Shown here one piece after another: positions 38,294 to 44,252 of a stretch of 44,252 nt of DNA; positions within the stretch are counted from its first letter, which is position 1; each line of letters begins with the position of its first letter. The stretch is from Planctomycetota bacterium (GTDB taxonomy: Bacteria > Planctomycetota > Phycisphaerae > Phycisphaerales > SM1A02). The DNA lies in contig JAAELP010000184.1 of assembly GCA_024226535.1 (NCBI GenBank), forward strand, positions 1 through 44,252, given 5' to 3'. The notes beneath the pieces are model-generated. The model worked only from the letters and a program-made list of their open reading frames with translations. It was not told where the DNA came from and ran no database searches. A program made the position numbers and the translations under genes.

Positions 38294-38299
38294 TAAACT
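38294..38299 (+). promoter_or_regulatory. -10-like TAAACT five bases before the copper ATPase GTG
   Basis: TAAACT ends five bases before GTG 38305, again leaving no leader. No -35 box is evident in the G/C-run sequence upstream. Confidence 0.4.
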
Positions 38300-38304
38300 C
38301 TGCC

Positions 38305-40563
38305 GTGGCCGCAGCCCCTCCCATCCGCCTCCGTGTGACCGGTATGACGTGCGCAGGCTGCGCCGCGGCCGTCCAGAGGGCGATCGAGGCCGAGCCGGGG
38401 GTCGAATCGGCGGCGGTCAGCGTGACCGAGGCCCTCGCCACCGTCACGGGGACCGACCTCGCGGCGGACCGGATCATCCGAGCGATCGAGGGTCGCGGGT
38501 TCGGGGCCGAGCCGGTCGTGGCCCGCTCCGCTCCCGCCGAGCGACGGAGCGAGATCGAGATGCGCCAGGCCCGGGCCGAGCGGGCGTGGCGTTTTCGGGC
38601 GATCACCGGCCTCGGGCTCTGGGTGCCGATGGCGGTGGTCCACTGGACGATCGGCGCCGGGCAGGCCTGGGCCCCCTGGTTCATGCTCGCCGGCGCGAGC
38701 GTCGTGCTCGCGGTCGCCGGCGGCGGCTTCTACCGCTCGGCGTGGCGCGCGGCCCGCCGCGGCACCACGAACATGGACACGCTCATCGCGATCGGCGCCA
38801 CGACCGCGTACGTGTTCTCGCTCGTGGTCTTCATCGCGCAGCTCACGGGACGGGATCTCGGCCAACCGCTGTACTTCGGAGAGGCGGCGGCACTGCTGGG
38901 GATCATCAGCCTCGGGCACTGGCTCGAGGCGCGGGCCAGCGCCAAGGCGGGGTCGGCGGTCCGCGACCTCCTCGAACTCCAGCCGGACGAGGCGGCGCGG
39001 CTCGACGACACCGGCGCGATCGAAGCGATCGCCAGCGCCGATGTGCAGCCCGGCGATCGCATCCTGATCCGCCCCGGCGACCGCGTGCCGGTGGACGGCA
39101 TCGTCGTCGACGGCGAATCGGAGATCGACGAAGCGGTCGTCACCGGCGAACCGCTGCCGGTTCCCAAGTTCCCGGGCGAGCCCGTGGTCTCCGGATCGCT
39201 GAACACGACGGGGCGTCTCGTCGTGCGGGCGACGGTGGACGGTCGGAGCACGATGGTGGCCCGCATCGCGGAGATCGTCGCGGAGGCGCAGGCGAGCAAG
39301 GCGAGCGTCCAGCGTCTGGCCGACCGCGTCTGTGCCGTGTTCGTGCCCGCGGTGCTCACGATCGCGGGACTGACCATCGTCGGATGGCTGATCGCCGGCG
39401 ATCTCGGGCGGGGCGTGATCGCGTGCGTGACCGTGCTGATCATCTCCTGCCCCTGCGCGCTGGGGCTCGCCACGCCGATGGCGGTCATGGTCGGCACGGG
39501 GTCGGCGAGCCGCCGCGGGATCCTGATCCGGTCCGCGTCGGCGCTGGAGCGCGCCGGCGACGCCCTTCGCGTGGTCTTCGACAAGACCGGCACGTTGACG
39601 AGCGGGCGACCCGCCGTCGCGTCGATCGCGATGATCGATCACGAGACGAGCGAGGACACGCTGCTCCGGCTCGCGGCGTCGGTCGAAGCGGTGAGCGAGC
39701 ACCCGATCGCGCGGGCGATCGTGGACGCGGCGCAGCAGCGCGGCATCGAGCTGGCGGCGGCCACGGGCTTCCGCGCGGTGCCCGGGCGCGGCGTGCACGG
39801 CACCGTGCTGGGACGCCGGGTGGAGGTCGTCGCCGACGAGCGCGCGACGTGCCGCGTGATCGCCGACGGCGCGCCGCTGGGCACGATCACCGTCGCCGAT
39901 CATCCACGACCCGACGCGGCCCAAGCCGTCCGCGAACTCCGCGCGATGGACGTCGCGCCGAGCATGCTCTCCGGCGACCGACCGCAGGCCGCCGCCGAGA
40001 TCGGCGCCCTGCTCGGCTTCGACCCCGATGAGATTCACGGCGGGGCCGACCCGGAAGCCAAGGAGTCGCACGTCGCCGGGCTCGGGCCGGGGACGGTGAT
40101 GGTGGGTGACGGCATCAATGACGCCGCGGCGCTCGCCCGCGCGGATCTCGGCATCGCCATGGCGTCCGGCACGAACATCGCCATCGAGTCCGCCGACATC
40201 GTGATCCCCGGCGACCGCGTCACCGCCGTCGTGGAGACCGTCGCCCTCGCCCGGGCGACGCTGCGAACGATTCGCCAGAACCTCTTCTTCGCCTTCCTCT
40301 ATAACGGCCTGGCGATCCCGGCGGCGGCGCTGGGGCTGCTCGGCGTGCAGGGCCCGATCATCGCGGCCGCGGCGATGGGCCTGAGCGACATCACCGTCAT
40401 CGGCAACGCGCTGCGGCTCAAGCGTCGCCTCGCATCCCCGAAAGGCCCAGAAGGCGGGGGCGCGAAGGGGCGGACGACCGTACTGTTAACCGGGCCGTTT
40501 CGGAACGGCCCGGGATCGCCCCCGGCAGGAGTCAGGCGACGATGGCGACGATCAGCTCACTGA
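38305..40563 (+). CDS. copA: P1B-type copper-transporting ATPase
   Basis: A 752-residue heavy-metal P-type ATPase of the CopA class. The N-terminal HMA domain binds metal through MTCAGC (C16, C19). The membrane metal site is S-C-P-C (C382, C384) followed by A-L-G-L-A-T-P, which indicates Cu(I). Catalytic motifs are T-G-E-P (280-283), D426-K-T-G-T, S-E-H-P (HP locus) and M-V-G-D-G-I-N-D-A. It would export copper from the cytoplasm. The last about 40 residues, after L-K-R-R-L-A-S, are a Gly/Arg-rich tail beyond the family domain, contain a hairpin in the DNA and overlap the next gene by 22 bp. No copper regulator or chaperone is adjacent. The start is GTG, probably leaderless. Confidence 0.92.
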   Translation: MAAAPPIRLRVTGMTCAGCAAAVQRAIEAEPGVESAAVSVTEALATVTGTDLAADRIIRAIEGRGFGAEPVVARSAPAERRSEIEMRQARAERAWRFRAITGLGLWVPMAVVHWTIGAGQAWAPWFMLAGASVVLAVAGGGFYRSAWRAARRGTTNMDTLIAIGATTAYVFSLVVFIAQLTGRDLGQPLYFGEAAALLGIISLGHWLEARASAKAGSAVRDLLELQPDEAARLDDTGAIEAIASADVQPGDRILIRPGDRVPVDGIVVDGESEIDEAVVTGEPLPVPKFPGEPVVSGSLNTTGRLVVRATVDGRSTMVARIAEIVAEAQASKASVQRLADRVCAVFVPAVLTIAGLTIVGWLIAGDLGRGVIACVTVLIISCPCALGLATPMAVMVGTGSASRRGILIRSASALERAGDALRVVFDKTGTLTSGRPAVASIAMIDHETSEDTLLRLAASVEAVSEHPIARAIVDAAQQRGIELAAATGFRAVPGRGVHGTVLGRRVEVVADERATCRVIADGAPLGTITVADHPRPDAAQAVRELRAMDVAPSMLSGDRPQAAAEIGALLGFDPDEIHGGADPEAKESHVAGLGPGTVMVGDGINDAAALARADLGIAMASGTNIAIESADIVIPGDRVTAVVETVALARATLRTIRQNLFFAFLYNGLAIPAAALGLLGVQGPIIAAAAMGLSDITVIGNALRLKRRLASPKGPEGGGAKGRTTVLLTGPFRNGPGSPPAGVRRRWRRSAH
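40490..40513. terminator. Strong hairpin within the 3' tail of the copper ATPase gene
   Basis: CCGGGCCGTT (40490-40499) and AACGGCCCGG (40504-40513) pair perfectly around TCGG. No T-run follows. It lies about 30 bases before the DUF1800 start and could lower read-through or set off the next gene's leader. Confidence 0.4.
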
Positions 40564-42038
40564 AAGCGCTGCGCCCCGCGGACTTCGACTACTGGAAGGC
40601 CCATCACCTGCTCAACCGCGCCGGCTTCGGGGGCACGCCTCAGCAGGTCCGCGCCCTCGCGAACCTCGGGCTGGACGACGCGGTGGACCACCTCGTGGCC
40701 TTCCACGAAGTCGAGGCCCCGCGGTTCCCGGTCGAGGACTTCGACCCCGACATCATGCAACCGCCGCCGCCGGAGCGTCGGCAGGAGCTTCGACAGGCGC
40801 GCCAGCGCGGGGACGAGGCGGTGCTCGAGCAGGCCCGGCGCGAACGCCAGATGCGGCAGCGCGCCGACCGGAAGCAGATGGCGAGCTTCCAGCGCGAGTG
40901 GCTCCGGTTCATGATCGAATCGCCGCGCCCGCTGGAAGAGAAGATGACGCTCTTCTGGCACGGCCACTTCGCCACGGGCTACCGCGCGATCGAGGACAGC
41001 CGTCACATGGTCGTGCAGAACGACCTGTTCCGATCGCAGGCCGTCGGGAACTTCCGATCGCTCACCCACGCGATCATCCACGATCCCGCGATGCTGCGGT
41101 ATCTCAACAACAACCAGAATCGCCGGCAGAAGCCGAACGAGAACCTCGCCCGCGAGCTCATGGAGCTGTTCACGCTCGGCGAGGGCCACGCGTACACGGA
41201 GCAGGACATCAAGGAGGGCGCGCGGGCCCTCACCGGCTATACGTACGTGGACGACGACTTCCGGTACGCGGAGCGCATGCACGATCCCGGTGAGAAGCGC
41301 ATCCTCGGCCGCGTCGGCAAGTGGGACGGCGACGACTTCGTCGACATCATCCTCTCCAAGCCGCACGTGAGCGAGTACATCTGTCTCAAGCTGTACCGGT
41401 TCTTCGTCAACGACCTGCCCACCGGGCCTGACCGGGCCACGCAGCAGTACATCAAACGCCTGGCGAAGAAGTTCCGGGACGCCAAGTACGACGTGGCGCC
41501 CGTTCTCCGCACGATCTTACGGTCGGCGCACTTCTACGACGCCCCCAACGTCGCGTCGCAGATCAAGAGCCCGACGCAGCTCGTCGTCCAGACGATCCGG
41601 TCGCTGCACACGCCGACGCGCAGCCTGAGCACGCTGCTCGGCGCGTGCGACCTGATGGGCCAGAATATCGGCTACCCGCCGTCGGTGAAGGGCTGGGACG
41701 GCGGTCGCTCGTGGATCAACACCGCCACGCTCTTCGTGCGGCAGAACATCGTGCTCTACCTGATCACCGGCCGTCATCCCGAGGGCGAACCGTGGGATGT
41801 CGACGGCCAGCCGTACGACGCCACCCCCATCGTCGAGCACCTCGAGGCCGCGGGCACGGTCGAGCCGCGATCCGCGATCGTCTACCTGACGCGGTTCCTG
41901 CTCGGCACCGAGGCGCACGAGAAGCGGCTCCAGACACTCCTGGAGTTCGTGGAGCGCTCGGGCGGACGGATCGACGCCCCGACCCTCGTCGGCCTGCTCG
42001 CGCTCATCGCCGCCATGCCCGAGTACCAGCTCTGCTGA
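40542..42038 (+). CDS. DUF1800 family protein
   Basis: A 498-residue DUF1800 protein. The typical start A-H-H-L-L-N-R-A-G-F-G-G-T-P, the W-H-G-H-F-A-T-G block, N-E-N-L-A-R-E-L-M-E-L-F-T-L-G-E-G-H-A-Y-T-E-Q-D-I and G-Y-P-P-S-V-K-G-W-D-G-G are all present. These proteins are nearly always next to a DUF1501 protein in planctomycetes; the biochemical role is unknown, probably linked to extracellular matrix or secreted material. The ATG has AGGAG ten bases upstream. No obvious signal peptide. Confidence 0.92.
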   Translation: MATISSLKALRPADFDYWKAHHLLNRAGFGGTPQQVRALANLGLDDAVDHLVAFHEVEAPRFPVEDFDPDIMQPPPPERRQELRQARQRGDEAVLEQARRERQMRQRADRKQMASFQREWLRFMIESPRPLEEKMTLFWHGHFATGYRAIEDSRHMVVQNDLFRSQAVGNFRSLTHAIIHDPAMLRYLNNNQNRRQKPNENLARELMELFTLGEGHAYTEQDIKEGARALTGYTYVDDDFRYAERMHDPGEKRILGRVGKWDGDDFVDIILSKPHVSEYICLKLYRFFVNDLPTGPDRATQQYIKRLAKKFRDAKYDVAPVLRTILRSAHFYDAPNVASQIKSPTQLVVQTIRSLHTPTRSLSTLLGACDLMGQNIGYPPSVKGWDGGRSWINTATLFVRQNIVLYLITGRHPEGEPWDVDGQPYDATPIVEHLEAAGTVEPRSAIVYLTRFLLGTEAHEKRLQTLLEFVERSGGRIDAPTLVGLLALIAAMPEYQLC

Positions 42039-42050
42039 GGTCAGTCGCCC

Positions 42051-43355
42051 ATGGAACACCCCTCCGACACGAGCGGACACCCCGACACGACGTACACGCG
42101 ACGCGTGTTTCTCCAGCGCGGCGTCACGTTCGCATCGCTCGCGATGACGACGCCGATGTTCCTGGAGCGCTCCGCGACCGCGATGACGCTACCGCTGGGC
42201 TCGATGCTCTCCTCGATTCCGGGGGTGCCGCAGGATCACGTCCTCGTGGTCGTGCAGCTCGGCGGCGGCAACGACGGGCTGAACACCGTCGTCCCGTTCG
42301 GCCACGTCGCGTACTACAAGGCCCGCCCTCAGTTGGCGGTGCCCGAGCCGGGTCGCAACTCCGGTGCGCTGAGAATCGACGAGACGTCCGGCGTCGGTCT
42401 CCACCCGAGCCTCGCCCCGTTCAAGGAGTTGATGGACGAGGGCGTGGCCTCGATCGTGCAGGGCGTGGGGTATCCCAACCCGAACCGCTCGCACTTCACG
42501 TCGATGGACGTCTGGCACACGGCCGACACGAGCGCGAAGGGCAACGGCTGGCTCGGGCGCTACTTCGACAACACCTGCAACGGCACGCCGGACCCGGAAG
42601 GCGCGGTCTCCATCGGGCGCACGGCGCCGCTGGCCATGATCGGCGACCAGCAGAAGCCGGTGAGCTTCGAGACCGCCGAGCTGTTCCGCTGGCTCGGCGA
42701 GGATCTCAACGAGGACCTTTCCGACCCGTACCAGGCGATCAACCGCAGCGGCGCGCTGAGCGACGTCGACGCCGACGGGCAGCTCGGCTTCCTCATGCGC
42801 ACGGCGCTCGACGCGCAGCTCTCGTCGGATCGCATCCGCAAGGCCGTAGCCAGGCGCCCGCTCGTACCGTACCCCGGCGGACAGCTCTCCGGCCAGCTCC
42901 AGACGGTGGCGGCGATGATCCGCGACGGCATGCGAACGCGTGTCTACTACGTCTCGCTCGGCGGCTTCGACACGCACGCCAACCAGGCCGGCCAGCACGC
43001 GCGGCTGCTCCAGCAGGTGGCCTCGTCGCTCAACGCGTTCTACAAGGACCTGAAAACGCAGGGCAACACCGGCCGCGTGTGCACGATGGTCTTCAGCGAG
43101 TTCGGACGCCGCGTCGCCCAGAACGCCTCCGGCGGCACGGACCACGGCACCGCCGCCCCGATGTACCTCATCGGCGACATGGTGCGCCCCGGCCTGCTCG
43201 GCGAGCACCCGTCGCTGGCGCGTCTCGACGGCGGAGATCTCGTCCACAGCGTCGACTTCCGCAGTGTCTACGCCGCGGTGCTCGAGGACTGGATGGGCGC
43301 GGAGTCGAAGCCGATCCTCGGGAAGAAGTTCCGCAAGGCGAAGGTGATCGCGTAG
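42051..43355 (+). CDS. DUF1501 family protein, Tat-exported
   Basis: A 434-residue DUF1501 protein related to the alkaline-phosphatase-like sulfatase fold. It carries a twin-arginine signal (T-R17-R18-V-F-L-Q) with hydrophobic segment to about residue 45. The family blocks V-V-V-Q-L-G-G-G-N-D-G-L-N, S-H-F-T-S-M-D-V-W-H-T and the C-terminal F-S-E-F-G-R-R-V-A-Q-N-A-S-G-G-T-D-H-G-T-A follow. It begins 12 bp after the DUF1800 gene with an AGGT ribosome site; the two form an operon and presumably act together at the cell envelope. The region 43356-43554 that follows shows no gene. Confidence 0.92.
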   Translation: MEHPSDTSGHPDTTYTRRVFLQRGVTFASLAMTTPMFLERSATAMTLPLGSMLSSIPGVPQDHVLVVVQLGGGNDGLNTVVPFGHVAYYKARPQLAVPEPGRNSGALRIDETSGVGLHPSLAPFKELMDEGVASIVQGVGYPNPNRSHFTSMDVWHTADTSAKGNGWLGRYFDNTCNGTPDPEGAVSIGRTAPLAMIGDQQKPVSFETAELFRWLGEDLNEDLSDPYQAINRSGALSDVDADGQLGFLMRTALDAQLSSDRIRKAVARRPLVPYPGGQLSGQLQTVAAMIRDGMRTRVYYVSLGGFDTHANQAGQHARLLQQVASSLNAFYKDLKTQGNTGRVCTMVFSEFGRRVAQNASGGTDHGTAAPMYLIGDMVRPGLLGEHPSLARLDGGDLVHSVDFRSVYAAVLEDWMGAESKPILGKKFRKAKVIA

Positions 43356-43557
43356 GGGCCGGAAGCGGGGTGACGTCGGACCCGGCGGAGCACTGGCGAC
43401 ACCTCGCCGCCTGATCATGCGAGATGCTCATCCACACAATCTGATCATATCTCCAAACTCAGCTATCGAAGGCAGTTATTGTCGCCCGTCGGGAGCGGAC
43501 GCGGACTTCTCCACGAGATTCCGTCACGATCGGGGGCGGGCCAACGCCTTCATGTAG

Positions 43558-44136
43558 TGTGAGGCCCGGTGGCTCCCGAGCGCTGATCCGGATAACTTCA
43601 GGATACAGGTGCACAACGCCGCGCGGGACGGAACGGTTTCGGCTCGCCTTGAAGTCGTGCGTCCGTTGCCGGGCGGCACCGAAGCGGTGATTGACGACAA
43701 CGGTCCTCAGTCATTGACCAAGGTCAATCCGGCGGACGTGAATGTGCGTCGCAGTCTCGTGATGCGGTTGGTTGCCGACACCGTCGATGCCGGTAGCGTC
43801 AGCCGCAGATACTTGGCACTGCCAGGCGATTTCGTCCGACTGAAATATCGGCCGAGGTACAGAAACGCGAGCGGAGCGTGGGTCGATGCGCAGCAGATGA
43901 TGCGGAAGATCGGTATTGGCCGACCAAGCGGCGAACAAAACAACGACACGAACAACCAGCGTGCACACGACATCCGTGTCCTCACGATCCGGACCCACGT
44001 GTTCAACCTGCCGAGCGGCAGCCCGTGTGCGACGCTGCAGGAGGTGCAGGACGACGTGGGCGTCCTTCGTGAGCGCATGGGGCAGGCAACGATCAGCGTG
44101 GCCTGGAATGGTGTCATCCATGCCCTGCTGGCATGA
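43558..44136 (+). pseudogene. Fragment of an unrecognised protein, truncated at both ends
   Basis: A frame open from 43558 to 44136. A formal GTG start is at 43609, but protein-like sequence (A-D-P-D-N-F-R-I-Q-V-H-N) already precedes it with no start codon available, so the 5' end appears lost. The 3' end stops at TGA 44134-44136, which is the first three bases of an IS3-type element, so the original C-terminus is missing. The visible 190 residues include RSLVMRLVADTVDAG and R-T-H-V-F-N-L-P-S-G-S-P-C-A-T-L-Q-E-V-Q-D-D. No family recognised. GC is lower than in the core genes. Confidence 0.5.
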
Positions 44137-44252
44137 CCCCGCTTCCGCGTCCACCCGTTATGAATGTATCGCAAGCTCCGTGAGGTTGCTTGCTCCGCAT
44201 GATGCCGCGTACTCCGCCGGTGTTTGGTAGCCCAGTGCGCTGTGCTGCCGGC
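44134..44252 (-). mobile_element. End of an IS3-family insertion sequence (runs off the window)
   Basis: Starting at 44134 the sequence begins TGACCCCGC, compatible with an IS3-family terminal repeat (TGA ends), and 24 bases later comes the transposase stop codon. The element extends beyond the right edge, so the other end and target duplication cannot be checked. Confidence 0.6.
44158..44252 (-). CDS. IS3-family transposase OrfB, C-terminal end (partial)
   Basis: The last 30 residues of an integrase-type (rve) transposase are visible on the minus strand: R-Q-H-S-A-L-G-Y-Q-T-P-A-E-Y-A-A, the characteristic end of IS3-family OrfB proteins, followed by 14 residues and TAA at 44158-44160. The start and catalytic DDE residues lie outside the window. 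Confidence 0.8.
   Translation of the reverse strand, partial: RQHSALGYQTPAEYAASCGASNLTELAIHS

Noticed and set aside
38068..40071. 667-codon minus-strand frame opposite the copper ATPase
   Set aside because: The plus strand carries all P-type ATPase motifs; the minus frame is low-complexity.

Overview
The window is high-GC DNA from a bacterium that looks like a member of the Planctomycetota, most likely the Phycisphaerae. The pointers are three secreted proteins that end in paired dockerin-like C-terminal modules (CPEDL...W-G), a ThuA-type glycosidase-like protein, a DUF1559-like pseudopilin, an adjacent DUF1800/DUF1501 pair and a very long SecA. This placement is an inference from gene content; no rRNA or marker tree is available here.

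Layout. 1-2110: the 3' part of a secreted protein made of 16 visible 40-residue, six-cysteine repeats plus two dockerin-like modules. 2208-4618: a sucrose-phosphate-synthase-like GT4 glycosyltransferase overlapping a uridine-kinase-like P-loop kinase. 4695-8441: two more secreted proteins with dockerin-like tails and a convergent ThuA protein. 8503-8795: a frameshifted small gene. 8906-10267: an exported thioredoxin-domain protein. 10273-11103 (minus): two small lipoproteins followed by a selenoprotein W-like (Rdx) gene whose in-frame UGA is followed by a good bacterial SECIS hairpin. 11203-17924: a Fur-family regulator divergent from a complete SUF iron-sulfur operon (sufB, sufC, sufD, sufS, sufU, sufT) with a Rieske ferredoxin at its end. 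17939-22915 (minus): a membrane/spermidine-synthase-like/TPR fusion, a FUN14-like protein, a pseudopilin and a cysteine-free FmdB-like protein. 22968-27681 (minus): acetoacetyl-CoA synthetase, a foldback MITE, gamma-glutamyltransferase and a TIM-barrel epimerase. 27854-29555: a DUF4442-like thioesterase and a polytopic membrane protein.

29716-33491 is a two-gene unit of visibly lower GC: a PHP-domain/SMC-like ATPase (TrlF-like) overlapping an AlbA/Schlafen-type ATP-binding protein. It sits between housekeeping genes and looks horizontally acquired; it is a plausible genome-defence system. 33631-43355 returns to core genes: secA (minus), a small exported protein, a copper-type P1B ATPase, and the DUF1800/DUF1501 pair. 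The last 700 bases hold a gene fragment cut by an IS3-family element that runs off the right edge.

The most striking hidden feature is the selenoprotein at 10273-10497, which conventional gene calling would miss because of its TGA codon. A second theme is promoter layout: at several genes a TANNNT -10-like hexamer ends 5-7 bases before the start codon, which suggests leaderless mRNAs.
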